NCBI RefSeq assembly: GCF_003086295.3
Contig: NC_092043.1
Span: forward strand, 51,116,598 to 51,180,597
DNA length: 64,000 nt
From: Arachis hypogaea
Lineage: Eukaryota; Streptophyta; Magnoliopsida; Fabales; Fabaceae
Direction: 5' to 3'
Shown here one piece after another: positions 35,833-45,113 of this stretch (the stretch's first letter is position 1; the number at the start of each line of letters is the position of its first letter). The position numbers and the translations under genes are program-made. The notes under the pieces were generated by a model. It was not told the origin of the DNA. It made no database searches and was given only the letters and a program-made list of their open reading frames with translations.

Positions 35833-37185
35833 CTAGCTCTTTGATTGAGTGGTGCTTGGATGATGTCTCCTTATATCGAACCTGTCTACGAATTCCAAAG
35901 GAGTGACAGTCTCATTCCTGATCCTCTTGATCTTGGGGCTCAAAAGCCCGCGATGACTGAACCCGTAGAGCTTGAGCACCTGATTATCAGCGAAATTGAA
36001 GGCCCTCTCCATGCTGCTGAGGCACCTCTCCACAGGGTAATCCCCATAGCTCCCACAAGGCTTGCAGCCCACGAAATGCGTCACAAACGGCCACCTCTCG
36101 TCGCCAAGCCCCGGATGATACTTCTCCGCCATCTCCTCGTAGCGGTCGACAAGCCCAGCCCAGTAGCCGTGCAGATAGTAAGAATTCTCAAGGAAAACCT
36201 TCTCCATCCACACTTTCTTGAACAGCAAGAGATATATGAGGGCAGACTGATCGTCGGCCTCAAATGCTGGGCGGCCTTTGAGATTGGCAGTGAGGATCCT
36301 TCCGGCTTCCTCCCTGATGGGTCCTTTTGGGCCCATGGGGGCCCACTCATCAAGCAAATCCAAGGACCACTGGCAATTCCTAAAGAGGAAGCTGCCCGTA
36401 TTGATGGCAATCCAAGACTTCTGCTCGAACAAGAGATCAGGGTAACCGTGGAGGACTAAATTGTAATTCTCATACTTGGAGAAGGGAAGCTCGAAAACCA
36501 TGTCGGTGAAGAAGGCGTCACTGTCCATCCACCAAATCCACTCGACCTCAGGGTGTGAGAGCATCAACCGCCTAATCATCGGCAATTTGGCCCAATAACC
36601 GGCGAGTTCCTTGTCCAAATGAGCGATGTTGTAAACGATCTCGATGCCGTGAATTCTGCAGTAATCGATCTTGTTCTTGATGGATTTGAGAAGGTAGTGG
36701 TCGCCGATGGGATTATCGCAGGGTTTGGGCGGGGATCCGGTGAGGAGCAAGATCCGTGGCTTGCCGCGAACGAGGTTAGGGTATTCAGGATTGTTTTGGA
36801 GCCACTGCTGGCGTTCGCGGTCCCAATTGCGGATCTTAGGGCCGAGGGAGAAGGAGGAGCTGGCGTTGAGGGCGATGTCGGGCTCGTCGGGTTCGTTAGG
36901 GTCGGAGTCGGATCGGATCTCAGCGAGGATGCGGTTGGTCTCCTCGATGAGGTTCTGGTTGACGGCGTCGGCGTCGGAGGATCCGAGGTTGACGCCGATG
37001 GTGCCGCGGAGAACGAGGATGGTGACGAAGCCGCAGAGGATGGTGATCTTGATGTTGTTGAAGGTTTTGGAGATCTGGCGGGAGCGCGGTGGGTTGCGTC
37101 TTGCATTGGAGGCGGCAAGTGCGGTGGTGGTGGGGAGGGCGGTGGCGGTGGCCCTCTTCTGAGCGGAGAGGGTGTCTTGGCCCAT
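35833..37185 (-). CDS. XXT5: Xyloglucan 6-xylosyltransferase, GT34 family (XXT5-like), 450 aa, single exon
   Basis: GT34 enzymes of this group add alpha-1,6-xylose to the glucan backbone of xyloglucan in the Golgi. ATG 37185 (MGQDTLSAQKRATATALP) fits the family start; nine in-frame codons above it contain no ATG and are left out. A type II topology is visible: a short basic cytosolic tail, a membrane anchor at about 45-65 (NIKITILCGFVTILVLRG), a stem, then the catalytic domain. The block ILLLTGSPPKPCDNPIGDHY, the DSD metal site in EWIWWMDSDAFF (221-223), HGYPDLLFEQKSWIAINTG, ADDQSALIYLL and THFVGCKPCGSYGDY are all present. FADNQVLKLYGFSHRGLLSP near the end is typical of XXT5 rather than XXT1/2. 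The coding region is GC-richer than its surroundings. Confidence 0.93.
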   Translation of the reverse strand: MGQDTLSAQKRATATALPTTTALAASNARRNPPRSRQISKTFNNIKITILCGFVTILVLRGTIGVNLGSSDADAVNQNLIEETNRILAEIRSDSDPNEPDEPDIALNASSSFSLGPKIRNWDRERQQWLQNNPEYPNLVRGKPRILLLTGSPPKPCDNPIGDHYLLKSIKNKIDYCRIHGIEIVYNIAHLDKELAGYWAKLPMIRRLMLSHPEVEWIWWMDSDAFFTDMVFELPFSKYENYNLVLHGYPDLLFEQKSWIAINTGSFLFRNCQWSLDLLDEWAPMGPKGPIREEAGRILTANLKGRPAFEADDQSALIYLLLFKKVWMEKVFLENSYYLHGYWAGLVDRYEEMAEKYHPGLGDERWPFVTHFVGCKPCGSYGDYPVERCLSSMERAFNFADNQVLKLYGFSHRGLLSPKIKRIRNETVTPLEFVDRFDIRRHHPSTTQSKS

Positions 37186-39886
37186 TATTGGTACGTAACA
37201 CGGGACTTGCAATGATTAAATGAAAAATTGAAAATAATGGGAGCCTGCTAGCTCGCTCGCTCAGCATCTACGATCCATGTTATTGGTTTCCGGCAGAATC
37301 AACTATGGTGCCACCCGGACATGTGTCCAACACCCATTTCTTCAGGGATTCTTATTTTATTTCACTCGCTTATGTTGCGCCATTCATCATGTATAAATAA
37401 TCAATGCTAGATCACTAGATCTCTCTGCACTCTCTTATACTATATTCCTTACAACGCTTAGATACTCAAAATAATGAATATTATTGCTAAGGGTTTTTTT
37501 TTTTTTTGGTAATCCTTTGTATTTTAGAACATCTAAATTCAATATTCACTATTCATTTTTTTTAGAATTTATATTTTTTAAAGTATAAAATTATTCACCA
37601 TTAATTTTATAATTTTTATGAAACGTGTGTTTGATTATCTTAATTTAAGAATAATTACGTATTTTATCAATTTTTTATTTTAGAAAAATTAGGTGCAACT
37701 TTTTTCTATTATTTGTTGTCTGTGTTGGTTGTTATTGTTGTTTTATTTCTTAGTGTGCTTGTTTTGTTGTTTTTGAGTCTCTAAGTTTTTTTCCATGTTC
37801 GAGATTTCCGAGAGGGTGAAAACTTATCAAAGAAAAAAAAAGGTAACAAAATTGAGAGGGTGAAAACTTATCAAAGAAAAAAAAAGGTAACAAAATTATT
37901 TGATGACGACAATAATAAGTATCCCTTAAAATATTAATAATATAGTTATTTCATTGCTTATATATACAATTTGCCAGCTGAGATTTGAAGAATAAAACTT
38001 TGAAGTATCACTGATGAGTAGAAATCTGTGTAGAAAAATAATATACTCACCTTCTCTTTCCAGTATATTGACGGAGGGACAGAGAGAGAGAGTAGAGAGT
38101 ATTAAGTGATTAGGGTATTTGCAAGAGATTCTTGTTAGAAAAATCTGAATTATTAATGGTTGTTGGGTAATAATGTGCTTTGATTTCAAATAATGACAAC
38201 CACGTTTAATTTGTTAGATATTGTTAGCGCGTTGTCTTAGTTAGCGTACCTGTTTGCTGTCTCACAATGACATTAGATATAACTTACCAGTTTATATGCA
38301 ATGAAAGCATAGATGAGTGGATATATATCATATGGAATATAATTATTGCCATTAAATCAATCAGGTTAAACATATATATGCACTCTAATCGTGAATCAAA
38401 GACTCATACCTCTGTGTATGATTTACCCTTTGATTTATGAGTAGAGTATGGCAAAATTTTTCTTGAATAAGATATTCAACATAAAGCACGTAGACCACAA
38501 GACATGGCAAATGACAAATGCCCAACGACCGAGAGAAAAAGCATCACAATTTGGTTATGCTTATATTCTATTTTTCTTGAAAATACGCACACATACATGT
38601 TTACTACTAATTGTTCATCGTTTTTCATTTTAATTTCTGCTTTTGTTTTTATAATAATAATATAATCTAATAGAATATGAGATCGGATCCCTCTACAACA
38701 TGTCCATCTTCACATCATGTTTTTGTCTCTAACCTGTCCCTCGGCATAACGTGAGCACGTTCTCTGTGTAGCCTTAGGTAGCTTTCCAAATTTTTTCGCT
38801 CTATATATGCATATGTATGTATGTATCTTCATAAAAAAAAAAAAATGCTTGATACATGTGATACAATTCATCAGTTTGTAGAATAATAAGATGAAATTTC
38901 AATTAACCAAATACTAATAAACATAAAATTGCGAAGTGAAAATGATGATATCCTACTTAGCTTACTTGGTTTGTTTATATCTGTAATGAGTCAGAATAGG
39001 CTAATAATTCAACTAAATAATTTTTATTAATGAGTAGAATTTTATAAAAATAATGTAATCAATTATGCATGAATTTGGTGATAAATACTTTTTTTTTTAA
39101 TTTTTTTCAATAAAATTATCTTTTTCATCTCTTTTTGATTTAATTTAATTCTTTTCTGATTTACTATCTCTTTTTCGAATTTGATTTAATTATTTTTTGG
39201 TTCACTCTTATTCTTTCCCTTACAGCATCATATATAGAATGTGCACTATTAAATGATGAACACCCTTTCAATTTGAGTATATAGCAACCATTATTAAGAG
39301 TAGTGTTAGACACTACTTTAGTTTCCAAATTTCTTGGAATAATATTATATTGGGCAGGATGTAAAAACTAAAAAGTGATTTTATATTTTGCTGCTTCTTT
39401 GTAATATCAAATCAGTATCTATCTTTAGAGGAAGTAGAGACTTAACGATCTCACATTAGATTAATCTAGATAAAGAAATAAATAATCAAGGGAATAACAA
39501 AGTAATATAAAGAGAGGTTAATATAATTAAAATTCAAGCGCATTAAGCTTAAGCAATTAAGCAAGTTTCATTGTTATTCTTCTTCGATTCTTCGATTTCA
39601 CAGGCAACGTAGCCTCTCCTCCGATCAATCTAAGGCCAAGGCTCCCGCCAATCTCAGCTACGGTATTATAAAAGCCACAACTTTTCGAGATTCAATTTCT
39701 TTGAGAAAACAAAATTAACATGAATAATTAGAAAATAATGACGATCACAGATGGAAATCATTTCATTTCAGATCAATCTTTTAAACACTATTTCAAGGCA
39801 TGCAATTGTTATTGTTTCATTTTAGATCAAGTTTATTTGAATAGAATTGAAATGTGAAGTACATTTGGTGGTGGAAATTAGGAAAA
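37186..39886. other. Divergent intergenic region between the xylosyltransferase and SNARE genes
   Basis: 37186-37460 is the upstream flank of the leftward gene. 37480-39500 is AT-rich with a 44-bp tandem duplication (37810-37897). 39540-39720 is pyrimidine-rich and then turns coding-like (see findings); it may be the SNARE 5' UTR with an intron. No other gene is seen. Confidence 0.5.
37810..37897 (+). repeat. 44-bp perfect tandem duplication
   Basis: Copies at 37810-37853 and 37854-37897, each GAGAGGGTGAAAACTTATCA followed by an A run and GGTAACAAAATT. The A run at each unit's centre makes it look like a duplicated retroelement 3' end, but no source was found in this window. Confidence 0.95.
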
Positions 39887-40829
39887 ATGAGTGCGGTGTT
39901 TGAAGGTTACGAGCGTCAATACTGTGAGCTGTCTTCAAATCTGTCAAGACAATGCAGTGCAGCCTCTTCTCTTGATGGAGGTAGTAATAGTTCTTTCTTT
40001 GATTTGCTTTTTGGAAAATAATTAATTAGTTTTGTGGTGCAGAGCAGAAGAAGCAGAAAATTTCTGAAATAAAAGCTGGAATGGATGATGGTGATACATT
40101 GGTACAACAAGACTTGTGCATGTCGTCTTTTTTAGTTAATATTTTGAAATGTCTGATGATTGATATTTGTTATATATATCTAGATTCGAAAAATGGAGCT
40201 TGAAGCTAGGAGTTTGCAAGCAAGCATGAAGGCATCTCTTCTTGTCAAGTTAAAGGAATACAAAACCGATTTGAACAACTTGAAAAGTGAGCTTAAAAGA
40301 ATCACATCGGCTGCTAATAATAATAAAGATGAGTTGTTGGAATTGGGACAGGCTGATACATTGGCGGTTGGTATCATTTTTCTTGCTCTGTTTTGGCAGT
40401 TAATTAGTTGATGTAATGATGATATCATGCAGGTGTCATCAAACGATCACAGAGGAAGACTGGTGATGTCTACAGAGAGATTGAATCAGTCGTCTGAAAG
40501 AATAAAGGAGAGCAGGAGAAGCATGCTGGAAACAGAGGAGCTTGGCGCCGCCATCCTCCAAGATTTGCATCAACAACGCCAGTCACTACTTCATGCCCAC
40601 AACACGGTAACTTCATCTCAAGATTTAGTACCACTCACCTTACTAACTAACTAACCATATACGCAATGCAATGCAGCTTCATGGAGTGGATGATAACATC
40701 GACAAAAGCAAGAAGATTTTGACAGCCATCTCAAGAAGGATGAGTAGGAATAAATGGATTCTTGGCTCCTTCATGGCGGCCATAGTCCTTGCAATTATAG
40801 TTATCTTAACCATTAAAGTCTCTCGTTAG
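39887..40829 (+). CDS. VTI1-type Qb-SNARE (vesicle transport v-SNARE 11/12-like), 220 aa, 5 exons
   Basis: VTI1 SNAREs act in transport between trans-Golgi network, prevacuolar compartment and vacuole. Exons: 39887-39980, 40043-40101, 40184-40366, 40433-40606, 40677-40829; total 663 nt in phase. The protein starts MSAVFEGYERQYCELSSNLS, a VTI1 N-terminal three-helix region, followed by the SNARE helix (TERLNQSSERIKESRRSM, ETEELGAAILQDLHQQRQSL, HGVDDNIDKSKKILTAISRR) and a C-terminal anchor (ILGSFMAAIVLAIIVILTIK). The length matches Arabidopsis VTI11/VTI12 (about 221 aa). The central glutamine layer is intact. The stop lies 108 bp before the next gene's ATG on the same strand. Confidence 0.95.
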
Positions 40830-40937
40830 CCCCCTTTCATGTAACAATACTCATTTTTATATTTAAAATAAAAATAAAAGAAATTAGCGGCAGCTCCATA
40901 AAGTAACTAAAATGCTAAGAGGTCATGAATCCATCCA

Positions 40938-42776
40938 ATGTGGAAGTTGAAGTACGTCGTTGGTCGTCTCAGTCCCAATCGCACATTCCCGACTTCCCTA
41001 CGCCTCTTCAACCACGCTTCCACCCAACAACGCCACCCTCCTCAACCTTCCTCAACCGTCATCTCTCAAACCAACTTCTCCAGAGCCATCTCACTCACCA
41101 AACAACTCATCCTCTCCAATTCCCACACCGCCTGCTCCTCCCTCTTCCACGCGCTCACCCACTCCCAAGCCCCCAACTTCGTTTCCGTCCTCATAGTCGC
41201 CTTCTGCGAATTGGGTCATGTCCAAGAAGCTCTTTCGGTGTATAGAAACGTCTCTTCTTTGCCTCTCTTGAAGGCTTGCAACGCGCTTCTTCACGCCCTC
41301 GTCAACACCCACAGATTTGATTCACTGTGGGAGGTCTATGGGGACATGGTGTCGCGTGGATTCTCCCCTACCGTTGTGAGCTACGGCATTTTGATGCAGT
41401 GCTGCTGCAGCCAAGCTGATTCTGTTGGTGCACGCAAGCTATTTGATGAAATGCTCCACCGCAAAATTGAACCAACCGTTGTGGTTTACACTATTATGAT
41501 CCGTGTTCTTTGCAATGAGAGTCGAATGGGAGATGCCGAGGGCGTCTTCCGTTTGATGAGGGAATCTGGAGTGGCGCCTAATTTGTACACTTATAAGACT
41601 CTCATGCATGGTTATGGCAAGGTAGCTAATGTGATCCGGGTTTTCGAGTTGTATGCTGAAATGCTCTGGCATGGATTGCACCCTAATGTTGTCACATTTA
41701 CTACCATGATAGATATTCTGTGCAAGGTGGTGGGGGATCTGAAAACGGCAAGGAATTGCTTTGTGTATATGGCAAAATTCGGGGTTGTCCCTAATGCGTA
41801 TGCTTATAATTCTTTGATTGACGGATACTGTAAGGCTGGGAACTTGTCAGAAGCAATGCGTTGGAAGCTAGAAATGGAAAGGTCTAAAATCTCTCCGGAT
41901 GTTTTCACTTACAATATACTCATTAAGGGTCTGTGCGACTTGGGGAGATTGGAAGAAGCTGAGGGTTTGATGCAGAAGATGAAGGCTGCAGGAGTTCTTG
42001 CGAACTCTGTGACATATAATGTGATGATTGATGGGTACTGCAAGAAAGGCAATATGGAGAAGGCCATTGAGGTGTGCTCTGAAATGGTTGAAAGGAAAAT
42101 TGAACCCAATGTCATAACGTATTCTACGTTGATTGATGGGTTTTGCAAGAACAGGAGTGTAAATGCTGCAATGGGCATGTACACAGAAATGGTAATCAAA
42201 GGTCTTGTGCCGGATGTGGTGACTTACACAGCTCTGATTGATGGGCATTGCAAGCACGGGAACATGAAAGAGGCTTTCAGGCTGCTCAAGGAGATGCTTG
42301 ATGCAGGGTTAACACCAAATGCGATCACATTTAGTTGTTTAATTGATGGCCTTCTGAAAGAAGGAAGAACATCTGATGCAATCAAACTGTTCTTGGAGAA
42401 AACCGGAGCTGGTTTTGCTGGAGTTAAAATGCATAGCAGCCTGTATTCTCCAAACAATGTGACGTATGCGATTTTAGTTCAAGGTTTGTGCAAAGATGGA
42501 CAAATTTTTAAGGCAACTAAGTTTTTTGCGGATATGAGACATAATGGTTTCCAACCAGACATGCTAGTTTATGTTATAATGTTGCAAGCACATTTCCGAT
42601 ACAAGCACATGCTTGATGTAATGATGCTGCATGCAGACATGGTGAAGACGGGGGTTGTGCAAAATGCGTCGGTACATCGTGTATTGTCTAGGGGCTATCA
42701 AGAGAATGGATATTTGAGATCAGCTCATTTGTGTTCTGAGTATTTAATGGAAGAAGATGGTATTCAGCATTCTTAA
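40938..42776 (+). CDS. P-class pentatricopeptide repeat protein, 612 aa, intronless
   Basis: PPR proteins bind organelle RNA and guide its processing, stability or translation. The N-terminus (MWKLKYVVGRLSPNRTFPTS, then LRLFNHAST) is rich in Arg and hydroxylated residues and lacks acidic ones, as expected of a mitochondrial or plastid transit peptide. From about residue 80 to 595 there are roughly 13-14 repeats of 35 residues with the usual TYNxLIDGYCKxG and A....EMxxxGxxP pattern, for example VTYNVMIDGYCKKGNMEKAI and VTYTALIDGHCKHGNMKEAF. One repeat near 500 carries about ten extra residues. No E or DYW domain follows, so it is P class. ATG 40938 is the first in-frame start; the region is intronless, as usual for this family. 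Target RNA cannot be told from sequence alone. Confidence 0.93.
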   Translation: MWKLKYVVGRLSPNRTFPTSLRLFNHASTQQRHPPQPSSTVISQTNFSRAISLTKQLILSNSHTACSSLFHALTHSQAPNFVSVLIVAFCELGHVQEALSVYRNVSSLPLLKACNALLHALVNTHRFDSLWEVYGDMVSRGFSPTVVSYGILMQCCCSQADSVGARKLFDEMLHRKIEPTVVVYTIMIRVLCNESRMGDAEGVFRLMRESGVAPNLYTYKTLMHGYGKVANVIRVFELYAEMLWHGLHPNVVTFTTMIDILCKVVGDLKTARNCFVYMAKFGVVPNAYAYNSLIDGYCKAGNLSEAMRWKLEMERSKISPDVFTYNILIKGLCDLGRLEEAEGLMQKMKAAGVLANSVTYNVMIDGYCKKGNMEKAIEVCSEMVERKIEPNVITYSTLIDGFCKNRSVNAAMGMYTEMVIKGLVPDVVTYTALIDGHCKHGNMKEAFRLLKEMLDAGLTPNAITFSCLIDGLLKEGRTSDAIKLFLEKTGAGFAGVKMHSSLYSPNNVTYAILVQGLCKDGQIFKATKFFADMRHNGFQPDMLVYVIMLQAHFRYKHMLDVMMLHADMVKTGVVQNASVHRVLSRGYQENGYLRSAHLCSEYLMEEDGIQHS

Positions 42777-43242
42777 TCAGCTCCTTTTTTGTTTCTCTAG
42801 AAAAAAGAAAAAAAATTCGACAGCTCTAAATAGATTAGACCAATAAGCACAGCTGAATTAGGAGGTAGTGCTAGTTGAATCAGAGATTTCATAATTCAAG
42901 CCCCAGTATGCAGATGTGTCAAAACTCAAAAGGAAAAGTTTTGCTACCCAAAGAGTTGTATTGCACTCTAGAATGATTGCCCAGTAGGAGGATATCTGTG
43001 GTTTCGACAAACAATAAAATAAAAATAAAAATGAAAAAATAGAACATTTCTGCTATGAATACTGGCCAAAAGTGTCAACGAAAGTATATTCATCAGTGCA
43101 TGATATCAGATTTTCCATGTACAAAGAATTGCAAAAATAAAAGGACGTCAGAATAAGATTGCTTGGCAAGTTGAAGCAGTACATTAACCTAACCACTTAG
43201 CATTGTTGTTTCGTATTTGTGAGTCACTTACACGGTTCATTC
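42777..43242 (+). other. Short spacer between the two PPR genes
   Basis: 3' UTR of the first PPR gene and 5' flank of the second; no other feature seen. Confidence 0.6.
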
Positions 43243-44547
43243 ATGACACCCTCGAAATGGTTCACCCCTTTGGTTCAAAGGAGTGTGAACAAGTTGGTTT
43301 ATGTACCCATGTCTACGTCGAATCGCAAAGCCCAGTTCCACAATATTCTCAAGCCACCAAAGCCAAACCAGACCCTTAAGAAGTACCTTGATGGCAACAA
43401 CCCCACCAAAGTGCTGCTACACTTCAGATATTTGATGAGAGAAAGAACCACTTTCAACTCAATAGACAGCTTCACTTTCCTGTTTGCCCTCAAAGCCTGC
43501 AACAAGAAACATTCCTCAATCCATGGAAAACAATTGCATGGTCTCATCACAAAATTTGGATACAAAGACATAGTCCAACTCCAGACATCACTTCTGAAAG
43601 TGTATGCTGAAGGGGGAAACCTGTGCAGTGCCCACCAAGTATTTGATGAAATGCCCACTAAGAACATTATATGTTGGACCTCTTTGATTTCTGCATATGT
43701 TGACAATCATAAACCCAACAAAGCCTTAGAGACGTTCAGGATGATGCAGATGGACAATGTCGAACCTGATCAAGTCACAGTAACAGTTGCTCTCTCCGCA
43801 TGTGCTGATACTGGGGCACTGGAACTGGGTAATTCGATTCATAATTTCATCCGGCGCAATGGAGGACTGAAAATAGATTTGTGCTTGAATAATGCTCTCA
43901 TTAACATGTATGCTAAATGTGGGGATATCACTACAGCAAGGAGATTGTTTGACAGCACAAAGATCAAAGATGTCACAACTTGGACGTCCATGATTGTGGG
44001 GCATGCGCTGCATGGTCAAGCATATGAAGCTCTTGAGCTTTTCTCAGAAATGAACACGGGCTTCAACATAGTCCCAAACGATGTAACCTTCATAGGAGTT
44101 TTAATGGCTTGCAGCCATGCAGGATTGGTTGAGGAAGGGAAGCAACATTTCAGAAGTATGACCGAGGATTACGGCATTCGGCCTAGAGAGGCCCACTTTG
44201 GCTGCATGGTGGATCTTTTATGTAGAGGTGGTTGTCTAAAAGACGCATATTACTTTATTATGGAGATGCCGGTGCAGTCTAATGCAGTCATTTGGCGAAC
44301 CTTGCTGGGGGCTTGCAGCCTCCATGGTGAACTGGAGCTAGCTGCAGAAGCTCGGGAGAAACTGCTCAAGTTGGACCCTGACTATGTGGGTGATAGTGTT
44401 GCTTTGTCCAATATTTATGCAGATAAAAGGATGTGGAATAACAAGATGATTGCTAGGAATCAGATCAAACAATCAAGAGCTCCTGGTTGCAGTTCCATTG
44501 AGGTGACAAGTGGAGTTGGTGAATTTGTAATTGTCAATAATCCTTAG
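43243..44547 (+). CDS. PLS-class pentatricopeptide repeat protein with E-type end, about 434 aa
   Basis: Repeats of the P-L-S pattern run from about residue 60: TFLFALKACNKKHSSIHGKQ, GNLCSAHQVFDEMPTKNIIC, WTSLISAYVDNHKPNKALET, NALINMYAKCGDITTARRLF, WTSMIVGHALHGQAYEALEL, FIGVLMACSHAGLVEEGKQH. An E-type region follows (AVIWRTLLGACSLHGELELA, then DPDYVGDSVALSNIYAD and PGCSSIEVTSGVGEFVI). It stops right after the position where E+ or DYW would begin, so no deaminase domain is present. Such proteins are usually organellar RNA-editing factors that recruit a DYW partner in trans. The ATG at 43243 is preferred; no upstream in-frame ATG is visible. It belongs to a different PPR subclass from its neighbour, so it is not a simple tandem duplicate. 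Confidence 0.92.
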   Translation: MTPSKWFTPLVQRSVNKLVYVPMSTSNRKAQFHNILKPPKPNQTLKKYLDGNNPTKVLLHFRYLMRERTTFNSIDSFTFLFALKACNKKHSSIHGKQLHGLITKFGYKDIVQLQTSLLKVYAEGGNLCSAHQVFDEMPTKNIICWTSLISAYVDNHKPNKALETFRMMQMDNVEPDQVTVTVALSACADTGALELGNSIHNFIRRNGGLKIDLCLNNALINMYAKCGDITTARRLFDSTKIKDVTTWTSMIVGHALHGQAYEALELFSEMNTGFNIVPNDVTFIGVLMACSHAGLVEEGKQHFRSMTEDYGIRPREAHFGCMVDLLCRGGCLKDAYYFIMEMPVQSNAVIWRTLLGACSLHGELELAAEAREKLLKLDPDYVGDSVALSNIYADKRMWNNKMIARNQIKQSRAPGCSSIEVTSGVGEFVIVNNP

Positions 44548-45113
44548 AAGAGGGAAAGATATACCTTGCTAATCAGAATACCTATGAAAGGGTCGTTTAG
44601 ATATAGAAGCAAATTCAGCAAAGCTGTTAAGTTGTAAACAAACTTTGTAACCATGAAAAGAAAAATGATAATATTTATCATCAAATGACACCTTTCAATT
44701 AAGGTAACAAGCTCTTTGTCAAAGGCTCGAGGTGAATTTTCTGCCAGCTTAGTTTATCAAAATTGAAAGGTATGGTTATGGCATAATAAACTAATAATAC
44801 GTCAAAATTAACCTCCAAGATTAATGACACAATAGTAGCTTGTGAGTTTTTAAATAAGGTAAAAGTAAAATACATTAAGCTTCTTTGATCCTCTCTTTCT
44901 TTTTTCCCCTTCTTTCCAGGAGAACATATTAACATAGTGCTAGTGGTAATTTTATTTATTTAATCGAATTAAAATTGTTGGAAAATATATAGCAAGAGTG
45001 AGTTAGTTGTATAGAAGGAAGGAATCCCGAAAATAGCGTGGTGACGAGTGCAAGTTGTGTGTGATTGAGATCGAAGAAGAGAAGGAAAGTGGCGAGTGCA
45101 GCAGTGGTTGTTG
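44548..45113 (+). other. Spacer between PPR and fucosyltransferase genes
   Basis: 3' flank of the PPR gene and promoter/5' UTR of the fucosyltransferase. AT-rich, nothing else recognised. Confidence 0.55.

Noticed and set aside
37186..37212. Nine-codon upstream extension of the xylosyltransferase
   Set aside because: The extension begins at TTG, not ATG; MGQD at 37185 matches the family start.
36576..37267. Several long ORFs antisense or out of frame to the xylosyltransferase
   Set aside because: High GC in the true gene removes stops from other frames; the products are low complexity with no family signature.
43299..44019. Antisense ORFs in the E-class PPR gene
   Set aside because: They overlap a well-supported coding region and show no conserved motifs.
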